A stretch of 13,351 nt of DNA from Chloroflexi bacterium RBG_19FT_COMBO_55_16 (GTDB lineage Bacteria > Chloroflexota > Anaerolineae > Anaerolineales > UBA4823), in contig MGOK01000150.1 of assembly GCA_001795335.1 (NCBI GenBank), positions 1,920-15,270 of the forward strand. The letters are read 5' to 3'. The position numbers and the translations under genes are program-made. The notes beneath the pieces were generated by a model, which had not been told where the DNA came from, did no database searches, and saw only the letters and a list, made by a program, of their open reading frames with translations. Within the stretch, counting starts at the first letter, position 1. Every line of letters begins with the position of its first letter. Positions 1 to 6,932 of the stretch are shown piece by piece.

Positions 1-382
1 GCTCATGCTGCAAATCGACTACCAATCCGGCCTCAACTGGGCTCAGCGGGCCAAGAAGAGTTGTCTCAGAAGTATACAAGGGGCTGCCGTCGCCGGGGTC
101 AAGGCGGTATATACAATCCGGGATCGAGAAATGCTGTGCGGTGGCGCCCATCCGCTGGCAGGCGCGCAGGTCTTCGGCGCGGCGGGTGGCAGCAGCTTCC
201 AGGTTGGTATCCCAACGGGCGTGAAAACCCTCGGCAAAGTCGGAGAGCCGGCCAGGCGGCGGATCGCCGGCACAAACGGTCAACACCGTCACTCTTTCTC
301 TGGCAGCGGCCTGTTCCCAGACCAGCCCTCCACACGAGAGGGCAACGTCATCTAAATGAGGAGACAGGTAGATCCATTCCAT
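1..382 (-). CDS. PIG-L (LmbE-like) deacetylase, N-terminal part, truncated by window edge
   Basis: Reading the minus strand from an ATG at 382 gives 127 codons without a stop before the window ends. The protein starts MEWIYLSPHLDDVALSCGG. The PHLDD block (residues 8-12) matches the family's (A/P)HPDDE zinc motif: H9 and D12 would bind zinc and D11 would act as catalytic base. A later RRAEDLRACQRMGA stretch (about 67-80) is also typical. PIG-L enzymes are zinc-dependent hydrolases that remove N-acetyl groups from sugars such as N-acetylglucosamine conjugates; the substrate here cannot be told. The C-terminal half, with the remaining zinc histidine, lies outside the window. No Shine-Dalgarno is seen, but a good -10 hexamer lies only six bases before the start. 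The plus-strand open frames over the same bases are shadows. Family assignment is firm; the precise role is open. Confidence 0.88.
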   Translation of the reverse strand, partial: MEWIYLSPHLDDVALSCGGLVWEQAAARERVTVLTVCAGDPPPGRLSDFAEGFHARWDTNLEAAATRRAEDLRACQRMGATAQHFSIPDCIYRLDPGDGSPLYTSETTLLGPLSPVEAGLVVDLQHE

Positions 383-388
383 AGGACA

Positions 389-394
389 ATTATT
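389..394 (-). promoter_or_regulatory. Candidate -10 element for the PIG-L gene
   Basis: On the minus strand AATAAT (5 of 6 match to TATAAT) lies six bases before the ATG at 382. A start point about seven bases downstream of the hexamer would fall at or next to the ATG, giving a leaderless message. No convincing -35 box is present, so this is tentative. Confidence 0.35.
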
Positions 395-470
395 ACCACA
401 AAATCTTAATGTATGGGCACGGTGGGAGAAATATGGAACAGGAGTGTACGCAAATCAGCCGTACCGCTAC

Positions 471-499
471 TTGCCACTCCTGCCTGCCAGTGTTATCAT
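471..499 (+). promoter_or_regulatory. Sigma-70 type promoter, TTGCCA-17-TATCAT with extended -10
   Basis: TTGCCA at 471-476 and TATCAT at 494-499 are separated by exactly 17 bases, and TG sits at 491-492 (TGnTATCAT, an extended -10). Transcription should begin near 506, which favours the ATG at 522 as the start of the next gene and excludes the GTG at 444. The layout is nearly the same as that of the promoter at 5628-5656. Confidence 0.6.
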
Positions 500-521
500 C
501 TACCCGCAGGCAGCGCATCTT

Positions 522-992
522 ATGGTCTCCGATCCAACCGCCCGTAACCGTCTCCGCTTTATCCTGGCCATTATTACCCTGGCTACCCTCCCCTGCTACT
601 GCCTGGGATTGATCGCAGTCAGCCTGGCTCCAGAGCGCGGTCTGGTCCCGACGCCCACCTCGACGCCCACGCTCACCTGGACCGTCACCGCCTCCCCAAC
701 CGGCACCCTTTCGCCAACTACCACCTTCACCGCTTCCCCCACAGCCACACCCACATTTACCCCCACTGGGACCACCACGACAACCCAGACCTCCACCTCA
801 ACGCAGACACCGACCGTGAGTACATCCCCAACTCCCTCCGCCACCCATACAATAGAACCGACGGATACTTCGCAACCCACCGCGACGACAACATCTTCAC
901 CAACATCGACCGACACTCCAACCCCCACCAATACGAGTGTGGTTCCACCCGCAACTACCGAAGCCCCTGGCTCTACCCCGCCATCTCCATAA
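522..992 (+). CDS. Small single-span membrane protein with long Thr/Pro-rich tail
   Basis: The 156-residue product begins MVSDPTARNRLRFILAIITL. After a short basic N-terminus there is one hydrophobic span (about residues 12-35), and then about 115 residues that are almost only Thr, Pro and Ser with scattered Ala, Val and Gly (PTPTSTPT, TTTTTQTSTSTQT and similar). No globular domain follows. The tail resembles the tethers found behind the anchors of other exported proteins in this window, but here it is the whole extracellular part. I chose the ATG at 522, not the upstream GTG at 444, because the promoter at 471-499 lies between them. A Shine-Dalgarno is weak or absent. It could be a glycosylated stalk, or the anchor and tether left from a longer surface protein. 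The function is unknown, and the biased composition makes homology searching unreliable. Confidence 0.6.
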   Translation: MVSDPTARNRLRFILAIITLATLPCYCLGLIAVSLAPERGLVPTPTSTPTLTWTVTASPTGTLSPTTTFTASPTATPTFTPTGTTTTTQTSTSTQTPTVSTSPTPSATHTIEPTDTSQPTATTTSSPTSTDTPTPTNTSVVPPATTEAPGSTPPSP

Positions 993-1018
993 TATCTCGG
1001 ACGGATTCAAAACAGCCT

Positions 1019-2095
1019 ATGCCATCTCCCCCTATGACCGAACTGCTCCCATTTCTCAAATCCTTGATCTCCGCCCCAGGCCTCTCCGGACACGAAGCGC
1101 CGGTTCGCAGCCTGATCGAGGCAGCCTGGCGCCCTCTCGCCGACGAGGTGAGCACGAGCCGGTTGGGCAGCCTGCACGCGCTGAAACGCGGCACTGCGCC
1201 GGAACCGCGCCCGAGCATCCTCCTGGCCGCACACATGGATGCTATTGGTCTGATGGTTACTGGACTGGTGGAGGGCTTCCTGCGCGTGACCGAAGTGGGG
1301 GGGGTGGACGGGCGCGTCTTGCCTGGTCAGCTGGTTACCGTCCACGGGCGGGAAGACCTGCCTGGGATCATAGTCCTGCCCCCGGCCCATCTGCTGCCCC
1401 CCGAAGGACGCAAAGGCGCAGTGACGATTAACTATCTGCTGGTAGATACCGGCCTGCATCCCAATCAAATGCAAGATTTGGTACGTGTTGGCGATTTGAT
1501 CTCCTTCGCCCAGCAACCGCTGGAATTAAGGGGTGAGACTTTAGCCGGCCACTCTCTGGATAACCGGGCTTCTGTCGCGGCGGTCACACAATGCTTGCAG
1601 GAATTAAAGGGTCGCGCCCATGCCTGGGACGTGTGGGTGGTCGCCACTGCCCAGGAAGAAGAGACTCTGGGCGGGGCGAAGACCTCTGCCTTCCAGTTGC
1701 GTCCACAATTAGCTGTGGCGATCGACGTGACCTGGGGCCGAGGACCGAACACCCCGGATTACAAGACCTTCCCGCTGGGTAAGGGTCCGACGCTCGGCTG
1801 GGGCCCTAACATCCACCCCGGCCTGCACCGAGCCTTTAAAGAGCTAGCTGACCAGCTAGAGATCCCCAACGCAGTAGAGGTCATGCCGCTCCACTCCGGT
1901 ACAGACGCCATCACCTTGCAGGTGGCTGCGGAAGGCATCCCAACTATGGTGATCAGCATCCCGCTGCGTTATATGCACACGCCGGTGGAAGTGGTAGCGT
2001 TGAAGGACATCACCCGCGCTGGCCATCTACTCGCCGAGTTCATCGCCCAGCTGGGAGTCGACTTCATGGATAAATTGACTTGGGATGAAAAATGA
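1019..2095 (+). CDS. M42 family metallo-aminopeptidase, paralog 1
   Basis: The product has 358 residues, normal for M42 (glutamyl aminopeptidase / endoglucanase M group). These cytoplasmic two-metal enzymes remove N-terminal residues from peptides and usually form tetrahedral dodecamers. All metal and catalytic positions are visible in order: H72 and D74 in AAHMDAIG, D181 in SLDNR, E213-E214 in AQEEE (catalytic and ligand glutamates), D236 in AIDVTWG, and H320 in MHTPVEV. An ATG at 1034 (residue 6) is an alternative start. No good Shine-Dalgarno is visible; a weak -10 (TAATAT, 990-995) lies upstream. This copy is the most divergent of the three: it has Ala where the others have Glu in HMDE, and DN where they have DD. 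Its stop overlaps the start of the next gene. The family is certain, but substrate preference is not readable. Confidence 0.92.
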   Translation: MPSPPMTELLPFLKSLISAPGLSGHEAPVRSLIEAAWRPLADEVSTSRLGSLHALKRGTAPEPRPSILLAAHMDAIGLMVTGLVEGFLRVTEVGGVDGRVLPGQLVTVHGREDLPGIIVLPPAHLLPPEGRKGAVTINYLLVDTGLHPNQMQDLVRVGDLISFAQQPLELRGETLAGHSLDNRASVAAVTQCLQELKGRAHAWDVWVVATAQEEETLGGAKTSAFQLRPQLAVAIDVTWGRGPNTPDYKTFPLGKGPTLGWGPNIHPGLHRAFKELADQLEIPNAVEVMPLHSGTDAITLQVAAEGIPTMVISIPLRYMHTPVEVVALKDITRAGHLLAEFIAQLGVDFMDKLTWDEK

Positions 2096-3213
2096 TGACC
2101 ACCAGGACCGATCCGAAAACGACCCGACCTCGCATTGGCCCGGCGCAAATTAGACTATTGGAACGCCTGTGCAATGCCTGTGCTGTCTCGGGTGACGAGG
2201 GGGAGGTGCGCGCCATCGTACTGGAGCAAGTCCGCCCCCATGCCAAACAGGTGAAAATCGACGCATTGGGTAACGTCCTGGTGACCTGTCTTGGGCAAGC
2301 AGGTAACGGTGATACCCAGAAGCGGTTGCAGGTGTTGCTGGCCGCCCACATGGACGAAGTGGGGTTTATGATCACGTCGGATGAGGGAGACGGCATCTTC
2401 CGCTTTGAGACCGTCGGTGGACTGGACGAACGCCAGTTGGTTGGCAAGCAAGTCTGGGTCGGCCGTGAACACGTTCCTGGAGTGATCGGAGCCAAGCCGA
2501 TCCACCTGACCACCCCCGACGAGCGCAAGCATACCATCTCATTGGACTCGCTGCGCATCGACATTGGATTGGGGGGTGACTCCAAAGTCAAGGTTGGCGA
2601 CCGGGCAGTGTTCGCCACCACTTTCGCTCGCCTCGGCCCAAGTCTGAGAGGCAAAGCCCTCGATGACCGCTTGGGCGTGGCCACCCTGATCGAGCTGGTC
2701 AAGCTCGCACCACCGAATCTGGACTTACTGGCTGCCTTCACCGTCCAGGAAGAGGTCGGCTTGCGAGGGGCACGCGTGGCTGGCTTTACCTTCCAGCCGC
2801 ACCTGGCGATCGCCATCGACGCCACCCCCGCTTTAGACCTGCCCAGTTGGGAGGAGAGTGCTGGCCAGCCCCTGGAAAATACCCAATACAGGACGCGTTT
2901 GGACGGCGGCCCGGCGATCTACATCGCCGATGGCGGGACATTGAGCGACCCGCGCCTGGTGCGCCACCTGGTGGAAACCGCGGAGGCCTTTAAAATTCCC
3001 TACCAGTTCCGTCAGCCGGGAAGCGGCGGTACCGATGCAGGCGCTATCCATCTTTCCAGAGAGGGCATCCCCAGCATTTCGGTCTCCGTACCCGAGCGCT
3101 ACGCCCATACCGCCGCCGGCTTGGCCCGCCTTTCTGATTGGCAAAATACTTTCGCTTTGCTGCACGCCGGCCTTTCCCGGATGACGCCAGACATCCTTTC
3201 AACTGACCGCTGA
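2092..3213 (+). CDS. M42 family metallo-aminopeptidase, paralog 2
   Basis: The product has 373 residues. Compared with paralog 3 it carries an N-terminal extension of about 20 residues and a short insertion near residues 248-268. The active site is complete: H86 and D88 in AAHMDEVG, D191 in ALDDR, E220-E221 in VQEEVGLRGA, D243 in AIDATPA and H339 in YAHT. The ATG overlaps the stop of paralog 1 in an ATGA quadruplet, so the two are probably translationally coupled; a second ATG follows at once (2095). A GGGATG stretch before the start may act as a weak ribosome site. As a cytoplasmic aminopeptidase it would finish the breakdown of short peptides to amino acids. Its substrate range relative to the neighbouring copies is unknown. 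Confidence 0.92.
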   Translation: MMTTRTDPKTTRPRIGPAQIRLLERLCNACAVSGDEGEVRAIVLEQVRPHAKQVKIDALGNVLVTCLGQAGNGDTQKRLQVLLAAHMDEVGFMITSDEGDGIFRFETVGGLDERQLVGKQVWVGREHVPGVIGAKPIHLTTPDERKHTISLDSLRIDIGLGGDSKVKVGDRAVFATTFARLGPSLRGKALDDRLGVATLIELVKLAPPNLDLLAAFTVQEEVGLRGARVAGFTFQPHLAIAIDATPALDLPSWEESAGQPLENTQYRTRLDGGPAIYIADGGTLSDPRLVRHLVETAEAFKIPYQFRQPGSGGTDAGAIHLSREGIPSISVSVPERYAHTAAGLARLSDWQNTFALLHAGLSRMTPDILSTDR

Positions 3214-3250
3214 CCGCTAGATGATATCTTACAATTTCTAATTCACAGAT

Positions 3251-3254
3251 GGAG
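3251..3254 (+). promoter_or_regulatory. Ribosome binding site of M42 paralog 3
   Basis: GGAG lies five bases before the ATG at 3260 and supports that start. Just upstream is a weak possible promoter, CTGACC (3203-3208), 16 bases, then TATCTT (3225-3230) preceded by TGA. This could give the third paralog some independent expression. Confidence 0.55.
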
Positions 3255-3259
3255 CCTCC

Positions 3260-4258
3260 ATGAAATCATTGATCCAAAAGCTCGTCGAAACCACCGGGCC
3301 CTCCGGTTATGAATCCCAAATTCGCGCTGTCATTCGGGCGGAGGTCGAAGCATACGCTGACCAGGTTCACGTCGACGCCCTGGGGAATCTGATCGTCACC
3401 CGCGGCCAGCTCAATCCCGGCGGTCAGAAAGTCATGCTCGCCGCCCACATGGACGAGATTGGCCTGATCGCTACCCACGTGGACGAGAACGGTTTTGTAC
3501 GTTTTACGACCATTGGTGGCGTCCAGCGCAAGTACTGCAGCGGCGGGCGTGTATGCTTTTTCAACGGTACCCCAGGGGTGATCGGTCTCGAGCAACTGGA
3601 GGATCAAAACAAGATGCCCACCTTCGAGCAGATGTTTATCGATGTCGGCGCAGCCAATCGCGCCGAGTGTCCGGTGCGCGTCGGCGATATGGCTACCTTT
3701 GATCGCCCTTTCGCCGACTTCGGGATGCGCCTGGTCTCAAAAGCGATGGATGACCGCATTGGGGTAGCCGTGCTGGTCGAAACCCTGCGGCAGATGGGCA
3801 CCAGCCCCAACCAGGTCTTCTTCGTCTTCAGCGTGCAGGAAGAGGTTGGCCTACGTGGCGCCACAACTGCAGCCTTCGGTCTGGACCCGGATATCGGCAT
3901 CGCCGTGGACGTCACCGGTTCCGGTGACACCCCCAAGGGACTAAAAATGAGCGTAGCGCTAGGCAAAGGTCCGGCAATAAAGGTGCGCGATGGTGGCATG
4001 CTCTCCGATCCGCGCATAGTAGACTGGATGGTACACACAGCCGATAAAGCCCAGATCCCCTACCAGATCGAAGTCCTGGAGACCGGGACGACGGATGCCC
4101 GCGCCATTCAACTGACCCGCGCCGGTGTACCGGTTGGCTGTGTCTCCATCCCCTGCCGTTATATTCACGCCCCTTCGGAAATGGTCGATTACAATGACGT
4201 GCAAAACGCCGTACGCCTGCTCCTGGCGCTGGTCAGCCAGCCAGTGCACTTCAATTAA
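3260..4258 (+). CDS. M42 family metallo-aminopeptidase, paralog 3
   Basis: The product has 332 residues and is the shortest and most canonical of the three. The sites are H63 and D65 in AAHMDEIG, D164 in AMDDR, E194-E195 in VQEEVGLRGA, D217 in AVDVTG and H303 in YIHAPSEM. The start has a clear GGAG. It follows paralog 2 after 46 bases, so it may be read from the same message with some help from a local promoter. It shares with paralog 2 the blocks QEEVGLRGA and DGG.LSDPR, so these two appear closer to each other than to paralog 1. It is presumably cytoplasmic, since no signal peptide is present. M42 proteins of different specificity can co-assemble in some archaea, so mixed complexes with the adjacent copies are possible. 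Confidence 0.93.
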   Translation: MKSLIQKLVETTGPSGYESQIRAVIRAEVEAYADQVHVDALGNLIVTRGQLNPGGQKVMLAAHMDEIGLIATHVDENGFVRFTTIGGVQRKYCSGGRVCFFNGTPGVIGLEQLEDQNKMPTFEQMFIDVGAANRAECPVRVGDMATFDRPFADFGMRLVSKAMDDRIGVAVLVETLRQMGTSPNQVFFVFSVQEEVGLRGATTAAFGLDPDIGIAVDVTGSGDTPKGLKMSVALGKGPAIKVRDGGMLSDPRIVDWMVHTADKAQIPYQIEVLETGTTDARAIQLTRAGVPVGCVSIPCRYIHAPSEMVDYNDVQNAVRLLLALVSQPVHFN

Positions 4259-4286
4259 TGCACAATCAACGAAGGTTTTAACAATT

Positions 4287-4313
4287 CGCAGTAACGAATT
4301 TATTCGTTCTGCG
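4287..4313 (+). repeat. Imperfect inverted repeat between M42 paralog 3 and the lipoprotein gene
   Basis: The arms CGCAG-T-AACGAA and TTCGTT-CTGCG pair over 11 base pairs with one bulged T and a TTTA loop. There is no T-run after it, so it is not a standard intrinsic terminator. It lies 17 bases before the ATG at 4331. A weak promoter (TTAACA at 4278-4283, 17 bases, TATTCG at 4301-4306) overlaps it, so an operator or an mRNA-processing hairpin is possible. Confidence 0.5.
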
Positions 4314-4330
4314 GCGAGACAGAGCGACCG

Positions 4331-5620
4331 ATGAAACCATACCTCCTGGTACTGCTCCTTCTTTCCTTGATCTGTTCCGCATGCACTGGATCGCTGGTAC
4401 CAGCGGAAACTCTAGCACCAGAAGCCTCGCCAACGCCTGAAAGCGAAGCAACGCTCACGGCCCTGCCAACGGTGGAGACAACACGTTCCCCGGATAGGCC
4501 AACTACTTTACGGATCTGGCTGCCCCCACAGTTCGATCCGGCGGATGGATCCCCTGGTGGCGATCTGCTTCAGGCGCGTCTCGTCGAATTCTCTGGGCTA
4601 CATCGCGGCGTGCGGATCGAGGCGCGGGTGAAGGCCTTGACTGGCCCAGGCGGCCTGCTCGATTCCTTGAGCGCCGCCAACGCCGCCGCGCCTCTGGCTA
4701 TGCCTGACTTGATCCTGCTGCCCCGCGCCCTGTTAGAAACCGCGGCCCTCAAAGGCCTCTTGCATCCTGTCGATAGGTTGGCCACCACTCTGAACGAAGA
4801 CGATTGGTTCGCCTACGCTCAACAGCTTGCCCGCCTTCAGAACAGCACCTTCGGCCTGCCATTCGCCGGCGATAGCCTGGTCTTGCTCTACCGCCCGGTC
4901 GACGTCGAATCGCCGCCCAAAGATTGGCCAACGGCCTTGACTCTCAGCCAACCAATGGTCTTCCCCGCAGCGAACGAACAGGCGCTGTTCACCCTGGCGC
5001 AATACCTAGCCACCGGCGCATCCATCCAGGACGCCGAAGGTCGCCCGGTGCTGGATTCAAACGCTTTACAGGAAGTGCTCACCTTCTATCTGGAGGCTGA
5101 GACGACTGGTCTGATGCCTTTCTGGCTCACTCAATTTGCAACCGACGACCAGGCCTGGGAAGCTTATACCGAGAACCAATCCAACATGATCGTCACCTGG
5201 ACTTCGCGTTACCTGGGGGAGCTACCTGGAGATACCTCGGCAACCGCCATCCCCACCTTGGCTGGCGAAACATTTACATTGGTGGACGGGTGGGTGTGGG
5301 CGCTTTCCACCCCGCAGAGCGAACGCCAGGCTTTGGGCGTCGCGCTGGCTGAATTTCTCACCAGCGGGGATTTTCTCGCCCGTTGGACTACTACAGCTGG
5401 TTACCTGCCCCCCCGCGCTTCCGCGCTGGCTGGTTGGTCGAACACCACCTTGCGCAGCCTGGTTAATCTGATCGTCCCCTCCGCACAGATTTTACCCGCC
5501 AACGACGTGCTGGCTGTGATCGGTCCAGCCCTGCAAAAAGCCACCGTCGAAGTTTTGAAAGAGCAAACTGACCCCAAGGCGGCCGCCCAACAGGCGCTTG
5601 ACAGCCTGTCCGCCCCTTGA
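4331..5620 (+). CDS. Extracellular solute-binding lipoprotein (ABC family 1-like)
   Basis: The product has 429 residues. A lipoprotein signal covers residues 1-17 and ends in ICSAC, with C18 as the lipidated cysteine; the -3 residue is Cys where Leu is usual. A Pro/Thr/Glu-rich tether follows (about 19-57). From residue 58 (TTLRIWLPP) to the end it reads as a family 1 substrate-binding fold, with an open TLRIW-type first strand, a mid-protein LPFAGDSLVLLYRPVD segment and the late ALGVALAEFLTSGDFLARW helix region usual for sugar-binding members. It would sit on the outer face of the membrane and bring a solute to an ABC importer, but no permease or ATPase gene is next to it. It lies 72 bases after the last M42 gene, with an inverted repeat between them. 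Peptide or sugar ligand cannot be decided from sequence. Confidence 0.8.
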   Translation: MKPYLLVLLLLSLICSACTGSLVPAETLAPEASPTPESEATLTALPTVETTRSPDRPTTLRIWLPPQFDPADGSPGGDLLQARLVEFSGLHRGVRIEARVKALTGPGGLLDSLSAANAAAPLAMPDLILLPRALLETAALKGLLHPVDRLATTLNEDDWFAYAQQLARLQNSTFGLPFAGDSLVLLYRPVDVESPPKDWPTALTLSQPMVFPAANEQALFTLAQYLATGASIQDAEGRPVLDSNALQEVLTFYLEAETTGLMPFWLTQFATDDQAWEAYTENQSNMIVTWTSRYLGELPGDTSATAIPTLAGETFTLVDGWVWALSTPQSERQALGVALAEFLTSGDFLARWTTTAGYLPPRASALAGWSNTTLRSLVNLIVPSAQILPANDVLAVIGPALQKATVEVLKEQTDPKAAAQQALDSLSAP

Positions 5621-5627
5621 TGACCGG

Positions 5628-5656
5628 TTGACGAATCCCACGGGCAGTGTTATTAT
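5628..5656 (+). promoter_or_regulatory. Strong sigma-70 type promoter, TTGACG-17-TATTAT with extended -10
   Basis: TTGACG at 5628-5633 and TATTAT at 5651-5656 have a 17-base spacer that ends in TGT, giving an extended -10. Transcription would begin near 5663. It gives the LysM-M23 gene its own promoter and shows that a GTG at 5647 cannot be its start, because that codon is inside the promoter. Confidence 0.75.
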
Positions 5657-5663
5657 GCAACCC

Positions 5664-5667
5664 GGAG
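5664..5667 (+). promoter_or_regulatory. Ribosome binding site deciding the LysM-M23 start
   Basis: GGAG is nine bases before the ATG at 5677 and just downstream of the predicted transcription start. Together with the promoter it fixes the ATG as the start. Confidence 0.6.
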
Positions 5668-5676
5668 ACACCCAGT

Positions 5677-6930
5677 ATGCAAGCTGACCAGCTCCCCGAG
5701 GGGCCCTCCAGCACAACCGGAGAGCAAACTCGGAATAATTCTATCGGCGATCCCATAGCGGCCTCGGCAACAGATACAGTGACAGAACCAGCTGGTGAGA
5801 GCCGTGTTTTATTCCTTTTGGAAAGACTCTCCCACCTAGGTCTGGCCGATTCTGCGCTACGCATTGGCACCCACTTGCTTTCGATCGCTGCGGTGCTGCT
5901 CGTTGTCTGGCTGATGCGCGAGTTTTATTTGCATACCCAAACCAACAATGTCCCGGGTCAGGCTGTCCTGGCAGCTGCCCTGCCTACCTCCACGCCCACC
6001 ACGGCGCCTCCTGAATTGCCCCCATTGGTATTGACTGGAGACACTTACCTCTCCGGGATTCCCCGCCTGATCCTGGTCCACACTACCATCCCAACTCGCC
6101 CTCGCACCGAAGTGATCACCTACGAAGTACAGAAGGGCGACACCGTCTTCGGGATTGCCGAAAAATTTGGACTTAAACCTGAAACCATCCTGTGGGGGAA
6201 TTACGATGTCCTGGCCGACAACCCGCACGCGCTCACCGCTGGACAGGAGTTAAACATCTTGCCAGTGGATGGCACCTATCACAAATGGTCAGCTGGAGAA
6301 GGGTTCAACGGCGTCGCCAAGGGCTACAACGTCATGCCAGAAGACATCATTAATTGGCCAGGCAACCACCTCACCCCCGAGACGGTCGGCAACTTTTCCA
6401 ATCCAAAAATCGACCCCGGGACATTCCTGGTCGTGCCGGGCGGCTCACGCCAGTATGTCACCTGGAGCGCCCCGCGCATCACGCGCGACAACCCAGGGGT
6501 TGCTAAATTCATCGGTCCAGGGGCTTGCGGCACAATCATGGATGGTCCAGTCGGCAGCGGTGCTTTCATCTGGCCCAGCGCCGCCCATTTCCTCTCTGGT
6601 TACGATTATTCGCCATCGACCAACCATTTCGGGATCGACATCGACGGGGATCTAGGTGAAGCGATGTGGGCTTCGGACAATGGAGTGGTGGTTTACGCCG
6701 GTTGGAACAACTTTGGCTACGGCAACATGGTGGTCATTGACCATGGCAATGGCTGGCAAACTGCTTACGCCCACATGGACGTAGTCGGCGTGGTCTGTGG
6801 ACAGGGCGTTTTCCAGGGCACGCCAATTGGAACGATTGGCAGTACTGGCAAGTCCAGCGGCCCCCACATCCACTTCGAAATGCTGCACGACAGTTACGGT
6901 AAGGTCAACCCCTGGGACTTCTTGCCGTAA
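5677..6930 (+). CDS. Membrane-anchored LysM and M23 (LytM) family peptidase
   Basis: The product has 417 residues from the ATG. The layout is a polar cytoplasmic N-terminus (1-62), one membrane span (about 64-81), and a short Thr/Pro linker (PTSTPTTAPP, about 103-112). A LysM domain follows (about 147-196, with YEVQKGDTVFGIAEKFGL), then a second weaker LysM-like segment (about 199-254), and a C-terminal M23 domain (about 290-417). The M23 zinc and active-site residues are all present: H317 and D321 in NHFGIDID, H366 in AYAHM, and H397 and H399 in PHIHFE. The protein is therefore probably an active endopeptidase that cuts peptide cross-links of the cell wall outside the membrane, with LysM binding glycan. 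It has its own promoter and Shine-Dalgarno. The convergent gene begins two bases beyond its stop, with no terminator between them. Confidence 0.9.
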   Translation: MQADQLPEGPSSTTGEQTRNNSIGDPIAASATDTVTEPAGESRVLFLLERLSHLGLADSALRIGTHLLSIAAVLLVVWLMREFYLHTQTNNVPGQAVLAAALPTSTPTTAPPELPPLVLTGDTYLSGIPRLILVHTTIPTRPRTEVITYEVQKGDTVFGIAEKFGLKPETILWGNYDVLADNPHALTAGQELNILPVDGTYHKWSAGEGFNGVAKGYNVMPEDIINWPGNHLTPETVGNFSNPKIDPGTFLVVPGGSRQYVTWSAPRITRDNPGVAKFIGPGACGTIMDGPVGSGAFIWPSAAHFLSGYDYSPSTNHFGIDIDGDLGEAMWASDNGVVVYAGWNNFGYGNMVVIDHGNGWQTAYAHMDVVGVVCGQGVFQGTPIGTIGSTGKSSGPHIHFEMLHDSYGKVNPWDFLP

Positions 6931-6932
6931 GA

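Noticed and set aside
5..384. Open frames on the plus strand over the left edge (5-355 and 61-384)
   Set aside because: They are opposite the PIG-L frame, have no family-like sequence, and the minus-strand frame has clear motifs.
444..521. GTG at 444 as the start of the Thr/Pro protein
   Set aside because: A good promoter (471-499) lies between it and the ATG at 522, and the extra 26 residues would spoil a simple N-terminal anchor.
596..931. Minus-strand frame of Val/Gly repeats
   Set aside because: It is the complement of the Thr/Pro tract; its length comes from the biased composition.
640..960. Thr-codon repeats as a CRISPR-like or tandem DNA repeat array
   Set aside because: Repeat units are irregular and follow codons for Thr and Pro; there are no constant repeats with unique spacers.
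5647..5676. GTG at 5647 as the start of the LysM-M23 gene
   Set aside because: The codon lies inside the promoter and upstream of the predicted transcription start; GGAG points to the ATG at 5677.
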